Source: Longimicrobiaceae bacterium
GTDB lineage: Bacteria; Gemmatimonadota; Gemmatimonadetes; Longimicrobiales; Longimicrobiaceae
Direction of reading: 5' to 3'
Assembly (NCBI GenBank): GCA_036375715.1
Contig: DASVBS010000083.1
Coordinates: 1 to 64,000, forward strand
Length of the DNA stretch: 64,000 nt
In this document: positions 37,160 through 46,495 of the stretch, in pieces
Numbering within the stretch: the first letter of the stretch is position 1
Layout: each line of letters begins with the position of its first letter
Made by a program: the position numbers and the translations under genes
Notes under the pieces: generated by a model
Database searches by the model: none
What the model was told of the DNA's origin: nothing
The model's input: only the letters and a program-made list of their open reading frames with translations

Positions 37160-39583
37160 TCACGTGGGAAGCGCCGGCGCTGGAGGCTGGACCGGTGCCA
37201 CCGGAGCCTCCACATCGGCCGTCCGAATCCGCATTCCGTAGAAGGAGCGCCAGATGAAGTAGAGCCCCGCCACGAAGAACAGGGCAGCCAGCGTAGCGCT
37301 CAGGCCCCGCGTGAGCTCTACGGCCAACTCCACGGCCAGCAGGCCGAAGAGGGTGGTGAACTTGATGATGGGGTTCATCGCGACGGACGAGGTGTCCTTG
37401 AAGGGGTCACCCACGGTATCGCCCACCACGGTCGCCGCGTGTAGTTCGGTACCCTTCTCCTGCAGGTTCACCTCCACGAGCTTCTTTGCGTTGTCCCACG
37501 CTCCGCCGGCGTTCGCCATGAAGATCGCCTGGTACAGGCCGAACACCGCGATCGATATCAGATACCCGACAAAGAAGAAGGGTTCCAGACAGGCGAACGC
37601 GAGCGTGGTGAAGAAGACCGCCAGGAAGATGTTGAACATCCCCTTCTGCGCATAGGTCGTACAGATCCCCACGACCCGCTTCGAATCCTCCAGGGAGGCG
37701 CGGTCTGTGGCGGTCAGATCGATGGTGCGCCGGATGAACTCCACCGCTCGGTAGGCGCCTGTGCTCACCGCCTGGGTGGACGCGCCGGTGAACCAGTAGA
37801 TCACCGCGCCGCCGCAGATCAGACCTAGCAGGAAGGGGGGATACAGCACCGACAGCCTCTCCAGGTTCTCGGTCAGGCCACCGGTGAGGAGGACAATGAT
37901 CGAAAAGATCATCGTGGTGGCGCCGACCACCGCAGTCCCGATCAGGACCGGCTTCGCCGTCGCCTTGAAGGTGTTCCCCGCCCCGTCGTTCTCCTCCAGG
38001 AAATGCTTCGCACGGGCAAAGTCGGGCCGGAAGCCGTGCTCACGCTGGAGCTCCTCTTCGACTCCCGGGAGCGCCTCGATCATCGAGAGCTCGTAGATGG
38101 ACTGCGCATTGTCGGTGACCGGGCCGTACGAGTCCACCGCGATCGTAACCGGCCCCATTCCCAGGAAGCCGAAGGCGACCAGCCCGAAGGCGAACACCGG
38201 CGCGGCCACCATCAGCTCCGCGAGCCCCACGGTGCTCACCAGGTACGCGATGGTCATCAGCGCGGCGATGGTGATGCCGAGCCAGAATGCGCTGAAGTTT
38301 CCAGCCGTCATCCCGGAAAGGATGTTCAGCGAAGCTCCCCCTTCGCGGGAGGCGGTCACGATCTCCCGCACGTGAGCCGCGCTCGTCGAGGTGAAGATCT
38401 TCACGACCTCGGGAATGACTGCCCCGGCAAGGGTACCGCAGCTGATGATGGTCGCCAGCTTCCACCAGATCGAGCCGTCTCCCATCTCGGGAATCAGCAG
38501 ATAGGAGACTACGTACGTGCTCAGGATGGAGATCAGCGAGGTGAGCCAGACGAGGCTGGTGAGCGGTGCCTCGAAATCCATCGTGTCGGCGGTGCCGTAC
38601 CGGGCGCGAGCCATCGCTCCGTTGACCGCGTAGGAGAGCACGCTGGTCACGACCATCATCACGCGGAGCGCGAAGATCCACACCAGCAGCTGCACCTGGA
38701 CGGCGGGATCCGGCACCGCCAGCAGGATGAAGGTGATGAGGGCGACGCCGGTAACGCCGTAGGTCTCGAATCCATCGGCGCTCGGGCCCACCGAGTCGCC
38801 GGCGTTGTCGCCGGTGCAGTCTGCGATCACCCCCGGGTTGCGGGCATCGTCCTCCTTGATGTTGAAGACGATCTTCATCAGGTCGCTGCCGATGTCAGCG
38901 ATCTTGGTGAAGATCCCGCCCGCGATGCGCAGGGCCGCGGCACCAAGCGATTCTCCGATCGCGAACCCGATGAAGCACGGTCCCGCGTAGTCCGCCGGAA
39001 CGAAGAGCAGGATCGCGAGCATGATCAGCAGCTCCACGCTGATCAGCATGGTACCAATGCTCATTCCCGCCTGAAGGGGGATCGCGTAGGTCGGGAACGG
39101 TCGGCCGCGAAGGCTGGCGAAGGCGCTGCGGGAGTTCGCGAAGGTGTTCACGCGGATCCCGAACCAGGCCACCCCCGCGCTCCCGGCGATGCCGATCAGG
39201 CTGAAGAGCAGGATCACCAGCACCCGGGAGAGCGGGAAATCCCGCAGCACCCCGAAGTAGACCACCATGATGGCGCCGATGAAGAGCTCCAGCAGGAGGA
39301 TGAAGCGGGCCTGCGTGTAGAGGTAGGTCTTGCAGGTCGCGTAGATGAGCTCCGAGACCTCCTTCATCGAGCGATGGACGGGCAGCCGCGATAGTCGCGC
39401 GTAGATGTAGAGGCCGAAGAGCAGTCCGCCCACGCAGACCAGGATGCCGGCCATGAGCAGCTGTCGGCCGGTCAGGCCGAGGAAGCTCTGGCTTGCGAGA
39501 TCGGGGAGGACGAGGGAGGCCTCTCCCCCTGGGGAGGGGGATGCCTGGAGGATGAGCGCGGCCGCGAGCGTCGATAGCGCCAT
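37160..39583 (-). CDS. hppA: Membrane-bound proton-translocating pyrophosphatase (divergent)
   Basis: An 807-residue protein with about 16 membrane helices. Conserved active-site segments are EDDARNPGVIADCTGDNAGDSVGPSADGFETYG, DSYGPVTDNAQSIYELS and GGAWDNAKK...GDTVGDPFKDTSS. The GNTFKAT segment carries Lys where K+-independent enzymes have it. Several positions differ from textbook members: DIGSDLMKIVF instead of DVGADLVGKVE, and PVLIGTAV after the GNT motif. It hydrolyses pyrophosphate and pumps protons (possibly Na+-affected) across the membrane. The ATG at 39583 is chosen over 39613 because it begins the first helix. Confidence 0.88.
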   Translation of the reverse strand: MALSTLAAALILQASPSPGGEASLVLPDLASQSFLGLTGRQLLMAGILVCVGGLLFGLYIYARLSRLPVHRSMKEVSELIYATCKTYLYTQARFILLLELFIGAIMVVYFGVLRDFPLSRVLVILLFSLIGIAGSAGVAWFGIRVNTFANSRSAFASLRGRPFPTYAIPLQAGMSIGTMLISVELLIMLAILLFVPADYAGPCFIGFAIGESLGAAALRIAGGIFTKIADIGSDLMKIVFNIKEDDARNPGVIADCTGDNAGDSVGPSADGFETYGVTGVALITFILLAVPDPAVQVQLLVWIFALRVMMVVTSVLSYAVNGAMARARYGTADTMDFEAPLTSLVWLTSLISILSTYVVSYLLIPEMGDGSIWWKLATIISCGTLAGAVIPEVVKIFTSTSAAHVREIVTASREGGASLNILSGMTAGNFSAFWLGITIAALMTIAYLVSTVGLAELMVAAPVFAFGLVAFGFLGMGPVTIAVDSYGPVTDNAQSIYELSMIEALPGVEEELQREHGFRPDFARAKHFLEENDGAGNTFKATAKPVLIGTAVVGATTMIFSIIVLLTGGLTENLERLSVLYPPFLLGLICGGAVIYWFTGASTQAVSTGAYRAVEFIRRTIDLTATDRASLEDSKRVVGICTTYAQKGMFNIFLAVFFTTLAFACLEPFFFVGYLISIAVFGLYQAIFMANAGGAWDNAKKLVEVNLQEKGTELHAATVVGDTVGDPFKDTSSVAMNPIIKFTTLFGLLAVELAVELTRGLSATLAALFFVAGLYFIWRSFYGMRIRTADVEAPVAPVQPPAPALPT

Positions 39584-39608
39584 AGGTGACCCGCCTGGTG
39601 AGAGGATT

Positions 39609-39633
39609 GGCACGGTCCACCCTGGACCGTGCC
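39609..39633 (-). terminator. Hairpin upstream of hppA
   Basis: A perfect 11-base-pair stem with a 3-base loop (GGCACGGTCCA / TGGACCGTGCC), 26 bases before the hppA start and 140 bases after the permease stop. It could end the permease operon or form part of the hppA leader. Confidence 0.45.
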
Positions 39634-39773
39634 TGGTGGATTTATCCGATGCGCATCTCTAGTCGCCAGAGGATGCTGCCGGGGCCGCCTGCCCGACCGG
39701 GGAACGCTGCATCAGACTGTGGTGGCGGCTGTAGGTGAAGTAGACTTGCGGACGAAGAGGCTCAAGAGCCACC

Positions 39774-41132
39774 TCAATTCGGGTCGAGAGGACCTTCTAA
39801 CCGCTCAGCCCCCGCGATCGGGACTCGGCGGAACCGCTGCCAGACATAGAACACCGGAACTCCCAGCAGGATCAAGCCGAAGCCGGCCAGCGTGGACCGC
39901 GGCTGCTCCACCACTGCGTTGAGCAGCATGGCCAGCGAAGCGACCAGGAAGATCAGCGGCACCCAGGGATAGCCCACCACCCGGTACGGACGCGGCAGGT
40001 CGGGTCGGCTGCGCCGCAGGAGGAACACCGCCCCGACCGCCAGGGCGTAGAAGGGCCAGATGCCGAGGATGAAGGCATCGGCGAGCTGCTCGAAGGTGCG
40101 TACTGAGACATAGCCGATCCCCAGCGCGGCCGCGAGGGCGATGGCGGCCCAGGGGGTTCGATAGGTCCGATGAACCCGGGCGATCGGACGGAAGAACAGC
40201 CCGTCGTCCGCCATGGCGAAGAAGATCCGGGGCCCGGTCATGGTAGCCCCGTTGAGGGCCCCGAACGCGGACAGCATCACCATCGCCGCGACCACGGCCG
40301 CACCGGCTTCCCCGAAAATCCGCCGTGCGGCGTCCGCCGCAACCAGAGGTCGCCCCGACATGTCATCTACCGAGAGCACGAACAGGTAGGCGGCGTTCAC
40401 CACAAGGTAGATGACGATGATCGCCAGCGTTCCACCGAGGAGGGCTCGTGGCAGCGTCCGCGACGGATCCCGCACTTCTCCACCCATGAAGGTGAGGTCG
40501 GCCCACCCGTCGTAGGCCCACAGCACGGCGATCAGCGCCACCCCGAAGCCGCCCCACGTGCGTGGGCTGAGCTCGGTGGGGCCGCTAAACGCGCCGAGCG
40601 AGGGATCTCCCAGCAGGAACGCAAGGCCCGCGAGCCCCACCAGTGCCCCCACCTTCGCCACGGTGGAGAGGTTCTGCACCATCGAGCCCCAGTCCACCGA
40701 GCGGATGTTGGCGGTCGCCAGCGCCAGGATCGCCGCCGCGGCCACGATTCGCACCCCGGTCCCGCTCATGGGCACGAACTCCTCGACGTACTCCGCGAAG
40801 AGCATGGCGATCGCCCCGAGGGCGGAGGGACGGATCACCACCAACTCGGTCCAGCCGAAAAGGAAGGCCGGCAGCGGCCCGTACGCTTCCCGCAGGAAGA
40901 CGTAGATGCCCCCGGAGCGCGGGAACATCACCGCCAGCTCCGCGATGGTCAACGCCCCGACCAGAGCGACCAGGCCCCCGATCACCCAGAGCAGCGCGAT
41001 CGCCCCCACCGTGCCCACGTCCTCCGCCACCACGCTCGGAACCCGGAAGATCCCGCTCCCGATGGTGGATCCCACCAGTACGGCCGCCGCGCTCCAGACG
41101 CCCAGGCGCCGCGGAAGGCGATCCTCCTGCAT
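39774..41132 (-). CDS. APC family amino acid permease
   Basis: A 452-residue protein with 12 membrane helices. It opens with LGVWSAAAVLVGSTIGSGIFRVPSVVAEDVGTVGAIALLWVIGGLVALVGALTIAELAVMFP, the APC substrate-site signature GSGIF. LAT/YfnA-like features include SLWAYDGWADLTF and ARIFFAMADDGLFF. It moves amino acids across the cytoplasmic membrane. The start ATG shares one base with the upstream TGA (TGATG), so it is translationally coupled to the preceding permease. Confidence 0.9.
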   Translation of the reverse strand: MQEDRLPRRLGVWSAAAVLVGSTIGSGIFRVPSVVAEDVGTVGAIALLWVIGGLVALVGALTIAELAVMFPRSGGIYVFLREAYGPLPAFLFGWTELVVIRPSALGAIAMLFAEYVEEFVPMSGTGVRIVAAAAILALATANIRSVDWGSMVQNLSTVAKVGALVGLAGLAFLLGDPSLGAFSGPTELSPRTWGGFGVALIAVLWAYDGWADLTFMGGEVRDPSRTLPRALLGGTLAIIVIYLVVNAAYLFVLSVDDMSGRPLVAADAARRIFGEAGAAVVAAMVMLSAFGALNGATMTGPRIFFAMADDGLFFRPIARVHRTYRTPWAAIALAAALGIGYVSVRTFEQLADAFILGIWPFYALAVGAVFLLRRSRPDLPRPYRVVGYPWVPLIFLVASLAMLLNAVVEQPRSTLAGFGLILLGVPVFYVWQRFRRVPIAGAERLEGPLDPN

Positions 41133-42700
41133 CAGTGCCCCGGTCCCACCCCTATATCCGCCGGAGCGGGTTCTTCACCCCGCCCCAGACGGCTGCGGCG
41201 GTAGCCGTAGAACACGTAGATGACCAGTCCCGCCAGCAGCCAGACGATGAAGCGCTCCCAGGTGATGCGCGGGAGCTGAACCATCAGGAAGCCGCACGAG
41301 ACGATGGCTGCGGGGGCCACCAGCCACACAGCCGGAGTGCGGAACGGCCGATGTCGGTCCGGCTCACGGATGCGCAGCACCATCACTCCGAGCGCCACCA
41401 GCACGAAGGCGAAGAGCGTCCCGATGTTGGTCAGCTCGATCACCTCGTTGATGTTGGCGAAGGCGGCAAAGAACGCCACGAACACCCCCGTGAGCACCGT
41501 GGTCACCATCGGCGTGCGGAAGCGGGGATGCACCCTCGCCGCCCAGGGCGGGAGCAGCCCGTCGCGGGCCATCGAGTAGAAGATGCGCGGCTGTCCGAGC
41601 TGGAACACGAGAAGCACCGAGGCCATCGCCACTACCGCACCGAAGGAGATCACCCCGGCGGCCCAGTGGTACCCGCGCTCGGTGAACGCCTGCGCCAGCG
41701 GATCGGCGGTGCCGTGCTGCGTCCACGGCACCAGGCCGGTCATCACGAGGGTGACCACGACGTAGATCGCGGAGGTGATCCCGAGCGACCACATCATCGC
41801 GCGCGGCATATCGCGCTGCGGGTTAGTCGCCTCCTCGGCGGCCGTGGAGACCGCGTCGAAGCCGATGTAGGCGAAGAAGATCAGCGCGGCACCGGCGGTG
41901 ATTCCCTGCCAACCGTTGGGTGCGAAGGGCACCCAGTTCTCCGGCCTTACCCAGAAAGCCCCGATGGCCACGAAGAACACCAGGATGCCCAGCTTGAGCG
42001 CCACCATCGCCGTGTTCGCCCAGGCGCTCTCGCGAATTCCGACCACGAGGACCCAGGTGATCAGGGCCACGATGAGGACCGCGGGGAGGTTGAAGATGAT
42101 GGGGATGCCCAGCAGCTCCGGGGCGTTGGTCCACGCGCTCGCCGCCTCCAGGGTAGAGGCCGCAGTGATGGATGGATCGGCCTGCACCGCCTGATAGGCC
42201 TGGAAGGCGGTGCGGGGATCGGTGGCGAGCCATTCGGGGAAGCCGAGGCCGAAGCCCCGCAGCAGGGTCTGAAAATAGGCGGCCCAGGACACGGCGACCG
42301 CGATGTTCCCCACCGCGTACTCGATGATCAGGTCCCAGCCGATGATCCACGCCACCAGCTCGCCCAGCGTGGCGTAGGCGTAGGTGTACGCGCTGCCGGC
42401 CTGCGGGATCAGTGAGGCGAACTCAGCGTAGCAGAGAGCCGCGAAGCCGCAGGCGATGGCGACCAGAAGGTAGGAGACCACCAGCGCCGGTCCGGCCCCG
42501 GGGTGGTGCGGCCCACCCGCTACCGCGGTCCCTGCTCCGGAGAAGATACCGGCGCCGACGATCGCGCCCACACCCAGCGCGGTGAGCTGCCAGACCCCCA
42601 GGCTACGCCGCAGGTCGGAGGGCACGACGCCGCTCGCCTCGACCTCCGCAGTGATCTGCTTGCGCCGGAAGAGTCGCGCGAAAACCGACTGCGCTACCAT
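41132..42700 (-). CDS. APC superfamily amino acid permease (cationic transporter type)
   Basis: A 522-residue protein with 12-14 membrane helices. Signatures are GVGAIVGAGIFSGAGTAVAGGPHHPGAGPALVVSYLLVAIACGFAALCYAEFASLIPQAGSAYTYAYATLGELVAWIIGWDLIIEYAVG and FFAYIGFDAVSTAAEEATNPQRDMPRAM, both typical of CAT-type transporters. Substrates are probably basic or broad-range amino acids. Its start overlaps the upstream DedA stop as TGATG. The operon carries two different permeases. Confidence 0.92.
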   Translation of the reverse strand: MVAQSVFARLFRRKQITAEVEASGVVPSDLRRSLGVWQLTALGVGAIVGAGIFSGAGTAVAGGPHHPGAGPALVVSYLLVAIACGFAALCYAEFASLIPQAGSAYTYAYATLGELVAWIIGWDLIIEYAVGNIAVAVSWAAYFQTLLRGFGLGFPEWLATDPRTAFQAYQAVQADPSITAASTLEAASAWTNAPELLGIPIIFNLPAVLIVALITWVLVVGIRESAWANTAMVALKLGILVFFVAIGAFWVRPENWVPFAPNGWQGITAGAALIFFAYIGFDAVSTAAEEATNPQRDMPRAMMWSLGITSAIYVVVTLVMTGLVPWTQHGTADPLAQAFTERGYHWAAGVISFGAVVAMASVLLVFQLGQPRIFYSMARDGLLPPWAARVHPRFRTPMVTTVLTGVFVAFFAAFANINEVIELTNIGTLFAFVLVALGVMVLRIREPDRHRPFRTPAVWLVAPAAIVSCGFLMVQLPRITWERFIVWLLAGLVIYVFYGYRRSRLGRGEEPAPADIGVGPGH

Positions 42701-43359
42701 CAGGCCTGCCCCGCGCTCGCCCGGGCCTTCATTCGGCGCTGGTTGACATACTCGATGATGGGCGGTACGACCGAGACCACGATGATCGCGATCACCACCA
42801 GCCCGAAGTTTTCCTGGACCACGGGGATGTTTCCGAAGAAGAAGCCACCGAAGAGGAAGAGCGTGATCCAGAGGAGTGCACCGGCCACGTTGAAGAACAC
42901 GAACCGGGAGTACTCCATTCCGCCCGCGCCGGCCACGAAAGGAGCGTACGTGCGCACGATCGGGATGAAGCGGGCGATCACGATCGTCTTGCCACCATAA
43001 CGCCTGAAGAAGTGCTGCGTCCGCTCGAGGTGCTCCTGCTTCAGAAAGCGGAAGCGCCCGTCGAAGGCGTGCACGCCGACCTTCGAACCGATCCAGTAAT
43101 TGAGCTGGTCGCCGCTGATGGCGGCCCCGAGGAGCAGCAGGTAGAGCGGTGCGATGGCGAGAGCCCCCTGCGCGGTGATTGCGCCCGCCGCGAAGATGAG
43201 CGAGTCACCCGGCAAAAAAGGGGTGACCACCAACCCCGTCTCGCAGAAGATGATCAGGAAGAGGATGGCGTAGGTCCACCCCCCGTACTGGCTCACGATG
43301 GTTGTGAGATGTTCGTCGACGTGCAGGACGAAGTCGATGAGGGTCTGCAGGAATTCCAC
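42700..43359 (-). CDS. DedA family membrane protein
   Basis: A 219-residue protein. The DedA/VTT signature is FCETGLVVTPFLPGDSLIFAAGAITAQGAL and then FRRYGGKTIVIARFIPIVRTYAPFVAGAGGMEYSRFVFFNVAGALLW. DedA proteins transport lipids and support envelope homeostasis and proton-motive force. The GTG at 43359 (VEFLQTLIDFV) is chosen because the family begins there; the frame runs to 43467 without features. It leads the three-gene coupled operon. Confidence 0.9.
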   Translation of the reverse strand: MEFLQTLIDFVLHVDEHLTTIVSQYGGWTYAILFLIIFCETGLVVTPFLPGDSLIFAAGAITAQGALAIAPLYLLLLGAAISGDQLNYWIGSKVGVHAFDGRFRFLKQEHLERTQHFFRRYGGKTIVIARFIPIVRTYAPFVAGAGGMEYSRFVFFNVAGALLWITLFLFGGFFFGNIPVVQENFGLVVIAIIVVSVVPPIIEYVNQRRMKARASAGQA

Positions 43360-43497
43360 GGGTCTTCGGCCTCGTTTCCCGCAGGTGCGGGGTTGGGGTC
43401 GAGCCCCGCAGGCGCGGGGCGAGTTGCCGCTGAGTATACTCGCGGACCACTGGGAAACGCCAGCCATTGCATCAGATAGGCGCTTCTACCATCAACA

Positions 43498-43535
43498 CGA
43501 CGAGGCCGCCGGCGGCAATGCGGGCGGCCTCGTCG
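43498..43535 (-). terminator. Terminator after the hybrid histidine kinase
   Basis: A 13-base-pair stem (CGACGAGGCCGCC / GGCGGCCTCGTCG) with a 12-base loop, 32 bases beyond the kinase stop on the minus strand. It separates the kinase from the DedA operon. Confidence 0.6.
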
Positions 43536-43566
43536 CGGAACCGATCCGTCGGGTTGAAGCGACCGT

Positions 43567-45228
43567 CTATTCCTGCGCGAGTCGGGCCTGGGCCTCGATC
43601 ACTTGCGCCACTTCGGCCAGCTCGAAGGGTTTGAGCAACACCGGGATGCCCGCACGTTCGATCTCTTCGGGGACCCTGGAGCCGTGCGGCTCGCCGGTCA
43701 TCAGGATGATTCTCTCCTCCAGCCGCCCGCCGCGGTCACGCAGACAGCGGATCAGCTGCTCGCCGTCGAAGCCCGGCATCCGTAGATCGGCAATCACGAT
43801 GTCGTAGCTGTCCTCGAACGCGCACCCGTTCATCAGTCGTAGAGCGGCCGCGCCGTCCGTCGCCTGATCGACGCGGTGCCCGCGACGCTCGAGGTAGCGT
43901 GCCAGCGAGAAGCGAATCGGCGCCTCGTCGTCGACTACGAGCACACGAAGGCCGTGGCTGGCCACAGGCTCGTCGGCCGCCAGCACACCCGCGACGTCCT
44001 CCTCCTGGATGGGGAGCTCGATCGTCACGATGGATCCCAGACCCACCCTTCCGCTCGCTTCCATTCGGCCCCCGTGGTGGGCCACGATGCTCTCGATCAG
44101 ACCGAGGCTGAGGTTGAAGGTGTCACCCGCGGCCTGAGGGACGTCGAAATCGCCGACAGATCCGAAATGCTCCGGAACTATCCCTCTGCCGGAATCCCGT
44201 ACGGAGAAGCGGACCGCGGTTGCGCTGGCGGAGGTGGTCAGGATGATCTCGCGGCGGCCCTCCCACCCCTCTAGCGATTTCACTGCGTGGGTGAGCAGGT
44301 GCGACGCAACGTGCTCCAGGTGCGACCGGACGGCGTGCACCGGCGGGAGTTGCCGCGCGAGCTCCTCGCGCAGGGCGATGCGCTCGACTCGCAGCTCCTG
44401 CCTGCGGCCATCCAGAACCTGCCGTACCACCTCGTTGAGGTTCACCAGCTCCTTGGCCATCGCGGCCTCGGAGCTCTGCCGCGCGACCATTCGCAGGTCT
44501 CCGACGATCCGTGCAGCGCGATGCGCCTCGCGCTGCACGATCTCGAGCGCCTCGCGATCCTCGTCCGAACGGGGATCCAGGAGCAGGAGCTCCGCGAAGC
44601 TCTTGATGGAGGTGAGCGGGTTGTTCAGCTCGTGGCAGAGGCTGCGCAGGAGAGGAGCGATCGACGCGAGGCGATCGCCTCCACGGCTCGGGGTTGCCTC
44701 GGCAGCGTCCTGCGTCGGGGCCGACCCCGCCGTCTGAAGCTGACAATGGAGCCGGTCGACCTCACGCGAGAACACCAGGGCAAGGTCTCGCATAAGGGCG
44801 CGCTCTTCCTCATCCCACGGTCCTTCCTCCCGTAGCGCCGCAAAACGACCTCCGGATGCACCGGGGAGAGGAAGACAGGCGAAGGCGAGCGGGCCGGCCT
44901 CGCGGACCGCCGGAAGGAGCGAAGACGCAGTCAGCTTCTGGACCGAATCCAGCCATCGCTCCTCCTCGTCGGGCGAGTGCTCGAGCAACAGTTGGGCGAG
45001 CCGCTCGATCGGGACCCGTCGTCCCTCCACACCCCGGGGCCAAACCTGGGGGCGGGCCGCTCCCGGTTCTTCCAGAACGATAATCCCGGGGAACAGGCGC
45101 TCGGCCAGGCGTACCTGAAGCGAATACGGCTCTGCATCGGAGTGAGCGCGCGACTCCGCGTGATGTCCGTCCCGCGCGAGGTGGCGCGCGCGACGCGGGG
45201 CGATCGAGTACTGTTCGAGCGCGGACAC
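43567..45228 (-). CDS. Histidine kinase with C-terminal receiver and degenerate ATP-binding site
   Basis: A 553-residue soluble protein. An N-terminal variable sensor region (to about 185) is followed by HisKA with His199 (CHELNNPL), an HATPase-like domain and a receiver with Asp433-Asp434, phospho-Asp481, Thr511 and Lys533. The ATP-binding N box reads HLLTHA (310-315) where NxxxNA is normal, and the G2 motif is NLSLGL. Both Mg-ATP asparagines are therefore missing. It may be a degenerate kinase or a phosphotransfer protein. The start at 45228 is the first in frame. Confidence 0.85.
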   Translation of the reverse strand: MSALEQYSIAPRRARHLARDGHHAESRAHSDAEPYSLQVRLAERLFPGIIVLEEPGAARPQVWPRGVEGRRVPIERLAQLLLEHSPDEEERWLDSVQKLTASSLLPAVREAGPLAFACLPLPGASGGRFAALREEGPWDEEERALMRDLALVFSREVDRLHCQLQTAGSAPTQDAAEATPSRGGDRLASIAPLLRSLCHELNNPLTSIKSFAELLLLDPRSDEDREALEIVQREAHRAARIVGDLRMVARQSSEAAMAKELVNLNEVVRQVLDGRRQELRVERIALREELARQLPPVHAVRSHLEHVASHLLTHAVKSLEGWEGRREIILTTSASATAVRFSVRDSGRGIVPEHFGSVGDFDVPQAAGDTFNLSLGLIESIVAHHGGRMEASGRVGLGSIVTIELPIQEEDVAGVLAADEPVASHGLRVLVVDDEAPIRFSLARYLERRGHRVDQATDGAAALRLMNGCAFEDSYDIVIADLRMPGFDGEQLIRCLRDRGGRLEERIILMTGEPHGSRVPEEIERAGIPVLLKPFELAEVAQVIEAQARLAQE

Positions 45229-45499
45229 GTCCGATGGTTCCGGGAAGTAGGCTTACGGTGAATGCGACAGACCCGTGGGGTCAGTATCGGCACACTGAGC
45301 GGGTTCCGTTAGCAATGAGGAGTGGGAGGGCGCCCCAAAGGTCTGGAGGGACAGTCGGAGGGACTTGGATCTGGCTGTCGGTGTAGCTCCGCGAGTCACG
45401 CTGTCCCGGGAGGGCACAGCGACAGGCGACCGCGCCAGGCGTGCGTAACGGATGGCGGAGTTCGGCTACATCTACTGAAGAGTACCGAAGAGGGCGCTA

Positions 45500-46219
45500 T
45501 CAGGCCGCGCGGAAAGTGATCGGGACGTGCACGAGGATTCGCACCGGTCGCCCGGCCATCATGGCCGGTCGGAAACGAAGCACGCGAGACAGCCTCAGCG
45601 CCAGCCGGTCGAGTGACCGGACGCCGCTGGATTTCAGGATCTCGGCCTTTTCAACCATGCCGGACTCGTCGATCCAGAAAGCGACCTGCACCACGCCCGT
45701 CGCGCCGCTGTACTCGAAGATTCGCTGGTACTGGGTTTCCAGGAAACGCTTGAGCTCTTCGCGATTGCGGATCTCCGGGCGCACGATGTAGGGCGCAAAG
45801 GCCTTGTAGTCGAGCCACTCGTCCTGCTCGGTGCGGATAGGGGGGGTGACTTCGACTTCGAGGTCCTCGAAGGTGGAGAAATCCGGCACTTCGATCGGCG
45901 CGTCCAACTTGATGTCGAGGTCCCGCAGATCGACGGTCGGCAGCGCCGGCACCGGGATGTTGGGAACCGACGCAATGCCACCGCCATCCACCAGCGCGCC
46001 GATGCGGATGAGCTGCAGAAGCTCGCCAGAGGAGGGGCCAGTCGGAGGTGCCTGGAACTCCACCCGCATTTCGGGACCGGCGAGCAGAGCCGCCCCGTGC
46101 ACCCCGGCGCCGAGGACGGTGGCTACCCAGACAAGCGAGCCCCAGCGGCCCTTGAGGCGGTCGTTCGCCGTGGCCCGCGCGCGGACCATCGTTCCCCGGT
46201 GAGTCGGTTTCCCTGCCAT
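45500..46219 (-). CDS. TonB-like energy transducer protein
   Basis: A 239-residue protein with one membrane helix near residue 25-45 (SLVWVATVLGAGVHGAALLA). A proline-poor periplasmic stretch holds acidic beta-type sequence (PTVDLRDLDIKLDAPIEVPDF), and a C-terminal TonB domain follows (GVVQVAFWIDESGMVEKAEILKSSGVRSLDRLALRLSRVLRFRPAMMAGRPVRILVHVPITF). It should energise outer-membrane receptors. The ATG at 46219 is used; ATG 46189 has the better GGGGAA site and may be the real start. The frame continues to 47233 but is a shadow there. Confidence 0.75.
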   Translation of the reverse strand: MAGKPTHRGTMVRARATANDRLKGRWGSLVWVATVLGAGVHGAALLAGPEMRVEFQAPPTGPSSGELLQLIRIGALVDGGGIASVPNIPVPALPTVDLRDLDIKLDAPIEVPDFSTFEDLEVEVTPPIRTEQDEWLDYKAFAPYIVRPEIRNREELKRFLETQYQRIFEYSGATGVVQVAFWIDESGMVEKAEILKSSGVRSLDRLALRLSRVLRFRPAMMAGRPVRILVHVPITFRAA

Positions 46220-46495
46220 GGCCGAGAGCCTCGTCTGCCATCGAAGGGCGGGGAGCACCCGGCAATGGCTGGATGGGGTCACGATCGGCCGCGCACCTCG
46301 TTTGCGCCCCCAATGCGCGGCGCGACAAGGCTTTACGGAGGCGGGGCTGTAGCAGGGGATGTGCCCCATGGAGGAGCGACCCCCCGTGTGTGTCGAACAG
46401 TTGGACGCATGCGTGCGTGACTGCGCGAAACGAAACTCTGTCCCACCTCGCCGGTACAATCGCAGAGGAGTCACAGCCAACGCGGGAGCAATCGC

